From Faecalicatena orotica (GTDB lineage: Bacteria > Bacillota > Clostridia > Lachnospirales > Lachnospiraceae), in contig NZ_QGDL01000016.1 of assembly GCF_003149245.1 (NCBI RefSeq), forward strand, positions 90,454 to 154,453: 64,000 nt of DNA. The letters are read 5' to 3'. The first letter of the stretch is position 1. Each line of letters opens with the position of its first letter. This document shows, piece after piece, positions 27,634 through 35,983 of the stretch. The notes below the pieces were generated by a model, which saw nothing but the letters and a program-made list of their open reading frames with translations, did no database searches and was not told the origin of the DNA. Position numbers and translations under genes: made by a program.

Positions 27634-28176
27634 TTAGCCGAAGTATCTCTTTAACAGACCCTCGAATGCTTTTCCGTGGCGTGCTTCATCTCTTGCCATC
27701 TCGTGTACTGTATCATGGATTGCATCCAGGTTAGCAGCTTTTGCACGTTTTGCAAGGTCAAACTTACCAGCTGTAGCTCCGTTCTCAGCATCAACTCTCA
27801 TCTCCAGGTTCTTCTTAGTGCTGTCTGTAACAACTTCACCTAATAACTCAGCAAATTTAGAAGCATGTTCTGCCTCTTCGTAAGCAGCTTTTTCCCAGTA
27901 CAGGCCGATCTCAGGATATCCTTCTCTATGAGCAACTCTTGCCATTGCAAGATACATACCTACTTCTGAGCATTCTCCTTCAAAGTTAGCTCTTAAATCA
28001 GCGATGATGTCTTCGCTTACGCCCTGAGCAACGCCTACAACATGCTCTGCAGCCCATTCTCTTTCACCTGTCTGCTCTTTGAACTTCTCAGCTGGTGCTT
28101 TACAGATTGGACATTCTGCCGGTGCTGCGTCTCCCTCGTGAACATAACCACATACTGTACATACAAATTTTTTCAT
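27634..28176 (-). CDS. Reverse rubrerythrin
   Basis: A 180-residue protein with the rubrerythrin domains in swapped order: an N-terminal rubredoxin site (CTVCGY, CPIC) and a C-terminal diiron four-helix domain ([29 protein letters not shown]). In clostridia, reverse rubrerythrins act as terminal components of NADH-dependent peroxide and oxygen reduction. AAGGAG precedes the ATG. A 30-bp perfect palindrome lies upstream at 28259-28288, and perR is the next gene upstream on the same strand. Confidence 0.93.
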   Translation of the reverse strand: MKKFVCTVCGYVHEGDAAPAECPICKAPAEKFKEQTGEREWAAEHVVGVAQGVSEDIIADLRANFEGECSEVGMYLAMARVAHREGYPEIGLYWEKAAYEEAEHASKFAELLGEVVTDSTKKNLEMRVDAENGATAGKFDLAKRAKAANLDAIHDTVHEMARDEARHGKAFEGLLKRYFG

Positions 28177-28258
28177 AATTTAAATCTCCTTTTCTTTTTA
28201 TATAATTTTTTATTTTGCTTAGCCGATAGACCAGTAAGGTCCGGCAATAATTTATTTT

Positions 28259-28288
28259 AATATAGGAAGTAATCTTACTTCCTATATT
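28259..28288. promoter_or_regulatory. 30-bp perfect palindrome upstream of reverse rubrerythrin
   Basis: AATATAGGAAGTAA-tc-TTACTTCCTATATT. There is no T-run on the minus strand after it, so it is more likely an operator overlapping the promoter than a terminator of perR. Confidence 0.6.
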
Positions 28289-28369
28289 AATCACATGGTA
28301 AATTTGAAAATCTCTCATACAGTCTGGCTGCATGGATTGTGTGGAACGTGTTATAAAGGGGTTCCTTCC

Positions 28370-28765
28370 TTATGACTTTTGGATGCAGTCACCGCATTTT
28401 CCGTAAAAAATTGTGGTACTGGATTCTATAATACCGTCGAAGTTTTCGGCAGCTGCTTTATTGACCTGTTCGATATTCTTCATATCCAGGTCCAGATCCA
28501 GAACCTTTCTGCAGCTGGTGCAGAAAAAATGATTGTGCGGCTGGATATTTCCATCAAATCTATCTCCGCCGTCGGGGGCCGGAATCTTAATCGCTTCTCC
28601 AATGTCAGTCAGCAGGTTTAAATTCCGGTATACGGTACCAAGGCTGATGTTCGGAAACTCTTTCTTCACATGCAGGTAAACCGTATCGGCAGTGGGATGT
28701 TCTTTCGTCATCGCCAGATAACTTTTGATGCATTCTCGTTGCCGACTATACTTCAAAGCTGCCAA
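28370..28765 (-). CDS. perR: Fur-family peroxide regulator, PerR-like
   Basis: A 131-residue Fur/PerR protein: winged helix (TADTVYLHVKKEFPNISLGTVYRNLNLL), regulatory His/Asp residues in the GGDRFDGNIQPHNHFFC segment, and structural zinc Cys pairs CTSC and CGDC. The start is a TTG at 28765: AAGGAGG lies 6 bases upstream and the product then begins MAALKYSRQR, normal for the family. An upstream ATG at 28831 would add 22 residues that overlap the promoter region. The neighbouring rubrerythrins are the expected regulon. Confidence 0.9.
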   Translation of the reverse strand: MAALKYSRQRECIKSYLAMTKEHPTADTVYLHVKKEFPNISLGTVYRNLNLLTDIGEAIKIPAPDGGDRFDGNIQPHNHFFCTSCRKVLDLDLDMKNIEQVNKAAAENFDGIIESSTTIFYGKCGDCIQKS

Positions 28766-28819
28766 TGTAAACCTCCTTTCAATCTGTAAAGTAATAATAG
28801 TAATTGTTACTGTAGTTAG

Positions 28820-28848
28820 AATATAATACATAATTACACAAATGTCAA
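28820..28848 (-). promoter_or_regulatory. Promoter of perR
   Basis: Minus strand: TTGACA, 17 bases, TATATT. Downstream lies the imperfect dyad TAACAAT-tact-ATTATTA, a possible autoregulatory site. Confidence 0.75.
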
Positions 28849-29115
28849 TACTATTTTAAAAAAAAGTGAATTTTTTTTCGTCGGTAAACAAAGGCCTTAG
28901 AAAATGGATATTCCTATATTTCTATTATAGAAGCTTTCAGACATATATGGATGAAGATTTTGTGAAAATTAAAAGTTTATAAATATCTATATAGAAAGAA
29001 TAGAACTGATAAAATGTTACAAAATAATTAACAAATTGGTTGATAAAACTTTTTTAAATAATGGAATATAAAGGAAACTGTCGAACTATGTAGCATGAAA
29101 ACGCTTGAAAATATG
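28849..29115. other. AT-rich intergenic stretch
   Basis: Between the divergent perR and NlpC/P60 promoters. It has a T-rich tract near 28870, and TGAAAACGCTTGAA at 29096-29109 vaguely resembles a catabolite-response site. I see no gene. Confidence 0.5.
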
Positions 29116-29144
29116 TTGACACATCGGAAATAGGTTGCTATAAT
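29116..29144 (+). promoter_or_regulatory. Promoter of the NlpC/P60 gene
   Basis: TTGACA (29116-29121), 17 bases, TATAAT (29139-29144): a consensus promoter. Confidence 0.9.
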
Positions 29145-29150
29145 AACATC

Positions 29151-29286
29151 GTAACAAAAGTTAACAATTATGTAACATTTAGAACTTCCTACAAAAGATA
29201 AAGACACTTGAACCCAGGGGAATCAATTCATTACCCCACGGGTAGATTTGCAGCAAAGCTGCAAGAAAGGCTTAAGGAGGTTTTAT
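29151..29286 (+). promoter_or_regulatory. Structured 5' leader of the NlpC/P60 gene
   Basis: A leader of about 135 bases with a two-step stem, ACCC (29212-29215)/GGGT (29240-29243) enclosing GGGG (29217-29220)/CCCC (29234-29237), then TTGCAGC-aaa-GCTGCAA (29248-29264), and the ribosome site TAAGGAGG. Wall-hydrolase genes in Firmicutes are often under riboswitch control. I cannot match this to the c-di-AMP (ydaO) consensus by eye. Confidence 0.45.
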
Positions 29287-30393
29287 ATGAAAGCAGCACG
29301 TATGAAGCAGAAATTGATTCTTTCTGCTTTAGCAGGAGCGATTGTGGTTCCGGGGAGTGTAATTACGGTTAAGGCCGCGGACAGCAGTGAAGAAAATGTT
29401 CCGGTCATTCCGGTTGCAGGAATCGAATCGATAGTAAAAGAAAGCTACCAGACAAATGTAAAGGAGAACATTAATCTTTATCTGGTACAAAATAGCGAGG
29501 GTGAGTATTTAAATATGGCATTTTCTAATGTGAGTGACTATGCTTACATTAGAAGTGCCCCGGATGAAGCAAGTGACTGGGTCGGCAAGCTGTATCAGAA
29601 TTCAGCGGCCGAGGTACTTGAATATAATGAAGGCTGGACAAAGATCAGGTCCGGTTCGGTAGAAGGCTATGTGCCTGCCGACTGTCTGCTGACAGGGAGC
29701 AGCGCCGAGGCACATGCCACAGAATATGAACAGAACCAGGCAACAGTGAATGCCGATCTTCTGAATGTCAGGGACGGGCAGGGAACCGATGCCGGAATAC
29801 TGACCCAGATTACGGCGGGTCAGCAGTATGAAGTAACAGGTGAAGCTGTTAACGGATGGTATCCTGTAAAAGTAGGAGAAACAAATGGATGGGTATGTGG
29901 TGACTATATAGATGTACAGAAACAGTATGCATATGCTGAATCCAAGGAGGAAGAGGAACAGCGCATCGCACGCGAAGAAGCTGCAAAGCAGGCCGAGGAG
30001 GCCCGCAGACAACAGGAAGCCCTGGAGGCGGCTGCGATCAAGGATCAGGCGGCCGGTGGACAGGCAGTCATTGATTATGCGTGCCAGTTTATAGGAAACC
30101 CCTATGTATGGGGCGGAACAAGCCTCACAGAGGGCGCTGACTGTTCCGGATTCGTACAATCCGTATATGCAAACTTTGGAATCAGCCTGCCGCGGACAAC
30201 ATGGGATATGGAATCTGTAGGGACGGCAGTTAATTATGAGGATGCAATTCCAGGCGATATTGTCTTATATGATGGTCATGTGGGCCTGTATATGGGAGAT
30301 GGTAACATCGTCAACGCAATGAACGAGTCAGACGGCATCGGAATATGCAGCGCAACTTATGCACCGATCATAACGGTGAGGAGAGTATTATAA
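29287..30393 (+). CDS. Secreted SH3b-NlpC/P60 peptidoglycan endopeptidase
   Basis: A 368-residue secreted cell-wall hydrolase: signal peptide ending near VKAADS, two bacterial SH3 domains (about 75-140 and 148-210), an Ala/Glu/Arg-rich helical linker, and a C-terminal NlpC/P60 domain with catalytic Cys286 in GADCSGF and His in YDGHVGLY. Such enzymes cut the D-Glu to diamino-acid bond of stem peptides. TAAGGAGG sets ATG 29287 as start; an earlier in-frame ATG at 29248 lacks a site. A consensus promoter and structured leader precede it. Confidence 0.93.
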   Translation: MKAARMKQKLILSALAGAIVVPGSVITVKAADSSEENVPVIPVAGIESIVKESYQTNVKENINLYLVQNSEGEYLNMAFSNVSDYAYIRSAPDEASDWVGKLYQNSAAEVLEYNEGWTKIRSGSVEGYVPADCLLTGSSAEAHATEYEQNQATVNADLLNVRDGQGTDAGILTQITAGQQYEVTGEAVNGWYPVKVGETNGWVCGDYIDVQKQYAYAESKEEEEQRIAREEAAKQAEEARRQQEALEAAAIKDQAAGGQAVIDYACQFIGNPYVWGGTSLTEGADCSGFVQSVYANFGISLPRTTWDMESVGTAVNYEDAIPGDIVLYDGHVGLYMGDGNIVNAMNESDGIGICSATYAPIITVRRVL

Positions 30394-30406
30394 TATAGAT
30401 TATGAA

Positions 30407-30450
30407 GGCACAGTATTGGGGAGAAATCAGGAAACTGATAATACTGTGCC
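30407..30450. terminator. Hairpin after the NlpC/P60 gene
   Basis: GGCACAGTATT (30407-30417) pairs perfectly with 30440-30450. There is no T-run, so it may protect the mRNA end ahead of the true terminator. Confidence 0.5.
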
Positions 30451-30470
30451 GGACAAATAGAATAATGAAA

Positions 30471-30509
30471 GCTGCACTGAAAAAAATATTTTTCTGGTGC
30501 GGCTTTTTT
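30471..30509 (+). terminator. Rho-independent terminator
   Basis: GCTGCACTG pairs with the segment ending GGTGCGGC (to 30503), extended by an A/T stem and followed by TTTTTT. Confidence 0.8.
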
Positions 30510-30684
30510 AGTGTATTCTTCCACTTTGGATAAGAAGATACATAGTTCGACAAAAATAATTTGGCAAGCAAATGTATTTGTTCAGACATTATGGAAAGAT
30601 ATAGGAAAAAAGCTCGGATTTTGCAGGAAATGTGAAAAGGATGGCATAGACAAAGTGCACAAAAATGTAAAATAATGTCGAAAG

Positions 30685-30803
30685 TGTGGAAAAAGAAGTT
30701 TTCAACTTATCCACACTAAATTCCAAAAAAAACGTGGAAAAATATAGTTTTTAGCAAAGTTATCCACATTATCCACACAAAAACATGTGTTTTATGTGGA
30801 TTA
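30685..30803. other. DnaA-box cluster
   Basis: Three perfect TTATCCACA boxes lie at 30707-30715, 30760-30768 and 30769-30777, the last two abutting head to tail. Near-perfect boxes on the other strand lie at 30685-30693 (TGTGGAAAA) and 30795-30803 (TGTGGATTA). An AT-rich stretch with A-tracts follows to 30930. No replication gene is adjacent. It is a candidate DnaA-titration or regulatory cluster; an origin is not supported by gene content. Confidence 0.65.
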
Positions 30804-31004
30804 CTTTTCTAAAAAAAAGAACGGACGTTTTGTTCAGTTATTATGAAATTAATTTTTTGTCGAAAAAAATCAGCAAAATGATTGACTTTTGAGTAGTCAA
30901 AAATTGAAAATAATTGTGCGAACAATTCAGAAAATTGTCTCGAGATGTATCTGATTTCTGCTTAGGTTTTATGACTTTAGATCAGATGTATTATAAGATA
31001 TTAT

Positions 31005-31139
31005 GTAACTGTTCAGTACAGGACTGTGCATTTACTGCACAGTCCGTACGAAAACGTAGAACAGCCAGAAGCAAGCCCCATCGCCAAAGACGATTTTCAT
31101 GGGCTTGCGGTGTAACTGTTCATGGTTCTGAACAGTTAC
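31005..31139. repeat. Multi-hairpin repeat, copy B
   Basis: Same plan as copy A at 85-227. The first stem is GGACTGTGCA (31021-31030) with 31036-31045, flanked by GTAC on both sides. The second is GCAAGCCC (31071-31078) with 31101-31108. The third is GTAACTGTTCA (31112-31122) with 31129-31139. The element also begins with GTAACTGTTCA (31005-31015), so its two ends form terminal inverted repeats. Confidence 0.7.
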
Positions 31140-31184
31140 TTATATTTTAGACATTAATATACAATAAATTTGCATTTTAGACGG

Positions 31185-31213
31185 TTGATTATTTAAAAAA
31201 TAGGGACTATAAT
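31185..31213 (+). promoter_or_regulatory. Promoter of the DUF1858 gene
   Basis: TTGATT (31185-31190), 17 bases, TATAAT (31208-31213). Confidence 0.8.
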
Positions 31214-31245
31214 AAAAAGCACTAATAATGTAAGGAGGAAAAGAA

Positions 31246-31455
31246 ATGTCCAAAATTTCTAAAGATACGACAATCGGAGAATTATTACAGATTTATCCGG
31301 ACGCAGCACCTATTTTAATGGAGATTGGCATGCATTGCCTTGGATGCCCGTCTGCACAGATGGAGTCTCTTGCAGAGGCGGCTATGGTGCATGGTCTTGA
31401 TTCCGACCTGCTTGTAGAAAAGATCAACGCTTCTATGAATGCAGCCGGTGTATAA
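31246..31455 (+). CDS. DUF1858 small redox-disulfide-like protein
   Basis: A 69-residue protein of the DUF1858 family, found in anaerobes and often near hybrid-cluster or redox proteins. It has the typical helix-loop plan ([33 protein letters not shown]) with the CLGC pair that may form a redox disulfide or bind metal. AAGGAGG precedes the ATG. It has its own promoter and terminator, so it is monocistronic. Confidence 0.9.
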   Translation: MSKISKDTTIGELLQIYPDAAPILMEIGMHCLGCPSAQMESLAEAAMVHGLDSDLLVEKINASMNAAGV

Positions 31456-31531
31456 TAGTTACTGCTTACAGGCGTGCCAGTGAACCGTAACGTATCATAA
31501 AATATGACCGCATGTGGCGTTATCCACATAA

Positions 31532-31568
31532 AAATCCCCGGGAGGTTATGCCTTCCGGGGATTTTTAT
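31532..31568. terminator. Bidirectional terminator between DUF1858 and MecA-like genes
   Basis: AAATCCCCGGGAGG pairs with CCTTCCGGGGATTT around TTATG, with T and A runs on either side. It serves two convergent genes. Confidence 0.9.
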
Positions 31569-31581
31569 AAAACTGTTTACC

Positions 31582-32304
31582 TTATACAGAAGCAAGCTTC
31601 TGCACAGCATTTGCGGAAATCATGATATCGCAGTGCTCCTCAAGAAATGCAAGGGTTGCACCGGAAGCTTTTTCCAGAGATCCATATTCGGAAAGCATAT
31701 TACATATCTTATTGAACTCCTTGTTGGAATGGCCTGACTGTGTCAGGGCCAGGATATATAATTCATTCTCCGTATCATGGTAAAGTGTATTGGAGCCGTG
31801 GTATACAGGTCCAAGAAGATGGGCGACCTGGATCACACGATCCATGCTGTCAAAAGAGAACAGGCGCACATTAAACGGCGCAGGCGCGTCGGCAACAGTG
31901 GATGATGCATCCTTTGTGTCAGCGGCAGCCTCCTTTACCTTGTTAAGCAAATTCAGGAATTCCTCTGCCCCTTCCAGCTTCTCCAGAGTCTCAGGTACGA
32001 CGGAGTCTGCCTCCCCCAGTGGTGTAAACTTGGAAAACCTGGTATCTAATTCTTCAGGATCTTCTACCTTTGTGATGATTAAAACGATAGAATCCGCTGA
32101 AGCAGGAATTGCTTCTATCATCAAAGGGATGTCTTCTGCCTCAAAGCCAAAGTCGAAAGACGCCTGCTGCATCATATCTCTAAAAAGAGATTTAGCTTTT
32201 TCCGTGCCGTAGGCAAGCTCGCTTAATTTCAGGTGGCGCGCTGCCAGATCGGCACGTGTCAGTGTACAGCGAATCTGATTGTCGTTCAGTTTTTCGATTT
32301 TCAT
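31582..32304 (-). CDS. mecA: MecA-like adaptor protein
   Basis: A 240-residue MecA/YpbH-family protein. The family delivers substrates to the ClpC ATPase. It shows the N-terminal substrate-binding domain (MKIEKLNDNQIRCTLTRADL, the DMMQQASFDFGF helix), an acidic linker and the C-terminal ClpC-binding domain (RLFSFDSMDRVIQVAHLL, YILALTQ). Clostridial homologues need not act in competence. GAGG lies upstream of the ATG at longer than usual spacing. Confidence 0.88.
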   Translation of the reverse strand: MKIEKLNDNQIRCTLTRADLAARHLKLSELAYGTEKAKSLFRDMMQQASFDFGFEAEDIPLMIEAIPASADSIVLIITKVEDPEELDTRFSKFTPLGEADSVVPETLEKLEGAEEFLNLLNKVKEAAADTKDASSTVADAPAPFNVRLFSFDSMDRVIQVAHLLGPVYHGSNTLYHDTENELYILALTQSGHSNKEFNKICNMLSEYGSLEKASGATLAFLEEHCDIMISANAVQKLASV

Positions 32305-32455
32305 ATAATCACATCCTCACGAATTGTAATATCAAAAAAATATATATCTTCTCACTATTAGTATAAACAAAAACAAAAAATATGTAAAGGAATTTAGAAA
32401 GAGTTTATAAAAAAATGCAGTTAAAAAATTTGTATTAAAAATATGAAAAAAGATA
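32305..32455. other. AT-rich intergenic stretch
   Basis: Divergent region between mecA and the second sugar operon. It is very AT-rich; no gene is seen. Confidence 0.5.
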
Positions 32456-32484
32456 TTGACATTATCGTTAATATGAACGATAAT
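32456..32484 (+). promoter_or_regulatory. Promoter and operator of the second sugar operon
   Basis: TTGACA (32456-32461), 17 bases, GATAAT (32479-32484). The spacer and -10 contain the perfect dyad TTATCGTT-aatatg-AACGATAA (32462-32483), placed to block polymerase. Another AACGATAA half site lies at about 32611. The leader to the first reading frame is about 170 bases. Confidence 0.75.
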
Positions 32485-32661
32485 ACAAATATAAGAAAAA
32501 GAGAGCGGAAATAAGTTTAAATACGAAAAATATCACAAAAATATAGAAAGAAACAAAATGAATATACGCGTTATTAATAAAAAAATAGCGGATTTAAAAG
32601 AAGCAATCTAGGAACGATAATATAATAATCATATAAATTTAATTAGAGAGGAGGAAAAAGT

Positions 32662-32781
32662 ATGAAAAAGAGACTGGCAGGAGGGGGACTGGAGGCCCCG
32701 AAGATCATTCAGGAATGCAGAAGGGAAAAAGCCATATCCGGGAAATGCCCAAGTGGCGGTGCAGTAAGTATTTGGCTCTAG
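32662..32781 (+). CDS. Predicted 39-residue leader peptide or small protein
   Basis: ATG 32662 follows AGAGGAGG at a good distance and opens a 39-codon frame (MKKRLAGGGLEAPKIIQEC... ending in SIWL, TAG at 32779-32781). It contains two Cys, is basic and lacks a membrane segment. It lies between the operon promoter and the first permease. It may be a regulatory leader peptide, a real microprotein, or the remnant of a lost binding-protein gene start. Confidence 0.45.
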   Translation: MKKRLAGGGLEAPKIIQECRREKAISGKCPSGGAVSIWL

Positions 32782-32848
32782 TGAGAACAACGTTATGAGA
32801 ACTTTCAGGCTGCAGGAAATTGGCTGCCATAAAAACTGAGGTGATAAT

Positions 32849-33730
32849 GTGAAAAAGAAAAGAGACGAAAAATCGGGGTATCTGTTTATACTTCCCGCCA
32901 CGTTGATGCTTCTGGGTGTGAATATCTACCCATTAGTCAGAGGTATCATGCTGGCTTTTACAAACCGCAATTTCTTATACCCTAAAAAAACAAAAATTGT
33001 GGGATTAAAAAACTTCATAGAAATTATTTTCCGGGATAAAGAATTCTGGGGAGTTCTGGGATTCACATTTTTCTTTGCAATTGCATCTGTCGTGATTATT
33101 TACCTGATTGGACTTTGCATTGCACTGCTGATTAACAGAGAGTTTAAAGGAAAGAATTTTTTCCGGGCACTGTTTCTGCTCCCCTGGGTTATTCCATCCG
33201 TAGTTGCGGCAAACTCCTGGATCTGGATGATGAATGACCAGACTGGATTCATTAACACGACACTGATGAAATGGGGCGTTATCAAAGAGCCGATTCTGTT
33301 TCTGGCGACGAAACATGCGGCACAGCTATCTGCAATCATGGTAAACGCATGGAAGAGCTTTCCGTTTATGCTGCTGGTTCTTTTAGCGGCGATGCAGAAT
33401 ATAGATCATGGCTTATATGAGTCGGCAAGAATCGACGGTGCAAGCCGATTCCAGTGTTTCCGTTATATTACCATGCCGATGATCAAAGGTATAAGTGTAG
33501 TCTCCACAGTCCTGATGATGATCTGGAGCTTCAATAACTTTGAAAATGTATATCTGCTTACAAGAGGCGGCCCGGCGAGAGCGACGATGAATATCTCAAT
33601 TTATACATATAATCTCGCTTTCTACAGGAATCAATGGGGATATGCGTCAGCAGTAGCCGTAGTTATGATGATCATTATGTTCGCTTTGTCTTATGTATAC
33701 CGAAGGCTGCTGCGGACACAGGATGATTAA
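32849..33730 (+). CDS. Sugar ABC transporter permease, MalF-like
   Basis: A 293-residue CUT1 permease with six helices and the coupling loop YESARIDGASRFQCFRYITMPMIKG. It starts with GTG; GAGGTG is just upstream, while the overlapping ATG at 32847 runs straight into a stop. First large gene of the second sugar operon. Confidence 0.92.
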   Translation: MKKKRDEKSGYLFILPATLMLLGVNIYPLVRGIMLAFTNRNFLYPKKTKIVGLKNFIEIIFRDKEFWGVLGFTFFFAIASVVIIYLIGLCIALLINREFKGKNFFRALFLLPWVIPSVVAANSWIWMMNDQTGFINTTLMKWGVIKEPILFLATKHAAQLSAIMVNAWKSFPFMLLVLLAAMQNIDHGLYESARIDGASRFQCFRYITMPMIKGISVVSTVLMMIWSFNNFENVYLLTRGGPARATMNISIYTYNLAFYRNQWGYASAVAVVMMIIMFALSYVYRRLLRTQDD

Positions 33731-33744
33731 GGGAGGAGAACAGT

Positions 33745-34581
33745 ATGAATAAGTATAAAAAATTAAAAGCGACAGCATTTTATGCAGTACTGCTGCTTAT
33801 TGGACTTCTGATCAACCTTCCTATTATCAATATGGTTGGCTCAGCATTTAAGAGCAGCAAAGAGATTTTTACGAATAATAATCTCTTCCCACACCACCCG
33901 ACAGTGGAAAATTTTAAAAACGTACTCGAAAGGACACCATTTTTCCAGTATGTTCTAAACAGCCTGATGGTGGCGATTGTCGTATCCATTATAGTGGCGG
34001 TTGTATCGTGCCTCGCGGGATACGCAATCTCAAGGTATGCGAAAAAAATTAAGTTTTTTAAGCATTACTCCAGCCTGTTCCTGATCCTTCAGATGTTCCC
34101 GGGCGTCCTTCTTATGATTCCGGTTGTAGTGCTGCTGAGTGACATTGGTTTAGGGGATTCACTGTGGGGGCTGATACTGGTTTATGTCTCTACGAACATT
34201 CCGTTTTGTACATGGATGATCAGCGGATTCTTTGACGGAATACCGTCAGAGATTGATGAAGCGGCTAAAATAGACGGCTGTAATGTATTTCAGTCCTTTG
34301 CAAAAATAGTGGTTCCGCTTTCCAGCTCAGGAATTGCATCTATTATTATTTTTACATTCATCAACTGCTGGAATGAATATATGCTGGCAAATGTTATCCT
34401 GAAGAGTCAGGATTTGAGAACACTGCCGTTGGGCCTGCAGACATTTATTATGCAGTTTGACACAGATTGGAGCTCCCTGATGGCGGCCTCCACAATGACA
34501 ATTATTCCGGTACTGTTTTTCCTGATATTTATGCAGAAGCATATTGTATCCGGGCTGACGGCCGGGGCGGTAAAGGGCTAG
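33745..34581 (+). CDS. Sugar ABC transporter permease, MalG-like
   Basis: A 278-residue CUT1 permease with the loop DEAAKIDGCNVFQSFAKIVVPL. GGGAGG precedes the ATG, 14 bases after the preceding stop. It forms the channel with the MalF-like partner. No ATPase is present in the operon. Confidence 0.92.
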   Translation: MNKYKKLKATAFYAVLLLIGLLINLPIINMVGSAFKSSKEIFTNNNLFPHHPTVENFKNVLERTPFFQYVLNSLMVAIVVSIIVAVVSCLAGYAISRYAKKIKFFKHYSSLFLILQMFPGVLLMIPVVVLLSDIGLGDSLWGLILVYVSTNIPFCTWMISGFFDGIPSEIDEAAKIDGCNVFQSFAKIVVPLSSSGIASIIIFTFINCWNEYMLANVILKSQDLRTLPLGLQTFIMQFDTDWSSLMAASTMTIIPVLFFLIFMQKHIVSGLTAGAVKG

Positions 34582-34640
34582 AATCTGATAGTGGGATGCA
34601 CTATTAAGATAGAAGAAAAGTAGAAAAAGGAGAATGTAAG

Positions 34641-35960
34641 ATGAAAAAGAGAACGAAAAAAATTATGAGCCTCCTTCTTGCAGGAGCAATGGTAGTATCT
34701 CTCGCTGGATGTGGAAAATCAGGCGGAAGTGACAGTTCAAAAGACAGTGATTCAAAGGGATCAGGGGTTGCCGAGATTACATTTTGGGATATGCCGTGGG
34801 GACCGGCGGAATACCAGAATGTAGCAGAAAAACTGGTGGATCAGTTTAATGAGGAACATAAGGATACAATTAAAGTAAAATATCAGTCGATTCCTTGGGA
34901 CGGATGCTTTAATGCATTCAATGTTGCTATTGAATCGGGTGCAGATCTTGATGTCAGTACCGGTTCTGCATATCAGCCTCATCAGTTCGCGGAGATGGAC
35001 GAAATCCTGCCGATGGATGATGTGGTGAAGGCGTTTGAAGAGGAAGGAAAGCTGGATGACTTTGTAGACGGAAGCCTGGATCAGTTCCAGATGGATGGCC
35101 AGCAGGTTGCAATGCCCTGGAATATTGACCCGAAGGGAATCTACTATAATAAAGAAATGCTGGATGCGGCAGGTCTTACTGCACCGACTACATGGGATGA
35201 ATTCTACGACTGCTGTAAGGCGCTGACAAAAGACGGCGTATACGGGCTTGCTCTTGCAGGAAATAACCCGTGGCAGTTAGAAGCCCTGATGTTCGATAAC
35301 GGCGGAAGCTATATTGATGAAGACAAACAGGCGAACTTTGATACTCCGCAGACAAAAGAAGCGCTGGAATTCCTCAGAAAGCTGAAAGATGTATGCGCAC
35401 CGGGAAGTGCAGGCTATAAGCGTGATGAGGCGGTGAAGCTTTTTATGCAGGAAAAGGCAGCGTTTATAGTAATGAGCGCGGACTTTAGTGTAGAAATTAA
35501 GAACCAGAGTGATGAATTTTATGATAAATGTGAAGTTTTAGAGCCTCTTACCAGCCCGGAAGGAATCCAGAGAGGCATGATGGGAATGAACGGTATTATG
35601 GGATACAAGCAGACAAAGCATCCGGAAGAAGTTAAGACATTCATTAAATGGTGGATTGAAAATTCAGATGTGCTTTGGGAAGAAGGACAGATGGGGCCAT
35701 TCCCGTCCAGAAAATCCCAGATGGAACTTTCCAGTATCGCTGACAACAAATTCAAACAGGTATTTGCAGAATCCATCATTCCTGTAGGTGTTCCGCTGAA
35801 CTTCCCTCATAAGGGAGCATTCCCGGCAGTCAATGTCATTGAGGGAGAGGAACTCGGAGCAGAGGCAAGCAGTACAGTACTGGGAACCGATACACCGATT
35901 GACGAAATTACTTCTACAATCAACGATAAGATTCAGACGATTCTGGAGGCAAACGAGTAA
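34641..35960 (+). CDS. Sugar ABC transporter substrate-binding lipoprotein
   Basis: A 439-residue family 1 solute-binding lipoprotein: basic N-terminus, hydrophobic stretch and lipobox SLAGC, then a Gly/Ser/Lys linker. The permease-permease-binding protein order is reversed relative to the fucose operon. The ligand is unknown. A hairpin after its stop (35984-36017) may keep its mRNA level above that of the following gene. Confidence 0.92.
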   Translation: MKKRTKKIMSLLLAGAMVVSLAGCGKSGGSDSSKDSDSKGSGVAEITFWDMPWGPAEYQNVAEKLVDQFNEEHKDTIKVKYQSIPWDGCFNAFNVAIESGADLDVSTGSAYQPHQFAEMDEILPMDDVVKAFEEEGKLDDFVDGSLDQFQMDGQQVAMPWNIDPKGIYYNKEMLDAAGLTAPTTWDEFYDCCKALTKDGVYGLALAGNNPWQLEALMFDNGGSYIDEDKQANFDTPQTKEALEFLRKLKDVCAPGSAGYKRDEAVKLFMQEKAAFIVMSADFSVEIKNQSDEFYDKCEVLEPLTSPEGIQRGMMGMNGIMGYKQTKHPEEVKTFIKWWIENSDVLWEEGQMGPFPSRKSQMELSSIADNKFKQVFAESIIPVGVPLNFPHKGAFPAVNVIEGEELGAEASSTVLGTDTPIDEITSTINDKIQTILEANE

Positions 35961-35983
35961 ATAAATTCGATGCATATTTAAGA

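Noticed and set aside
29096..29109. CcpA catabolite-response site
   Set aside because: TGAAAACGCTTGAA misses the consensus at two of the symmetric positions.
29151..29286. c-di-AMP (ydaO) riboswitch
   Set aside because: The gene type fits, but the conserved ydaO core segments cannot be found in the leader.
30600..30950. Chromosomal replication origin
   Set aside because: DnaA boxes and AT-rich DNA fit, but dnaA, dnaN and other origin genes are absent and gene orientation does not switch here. A titration or regulatory cluster is the safer reading.
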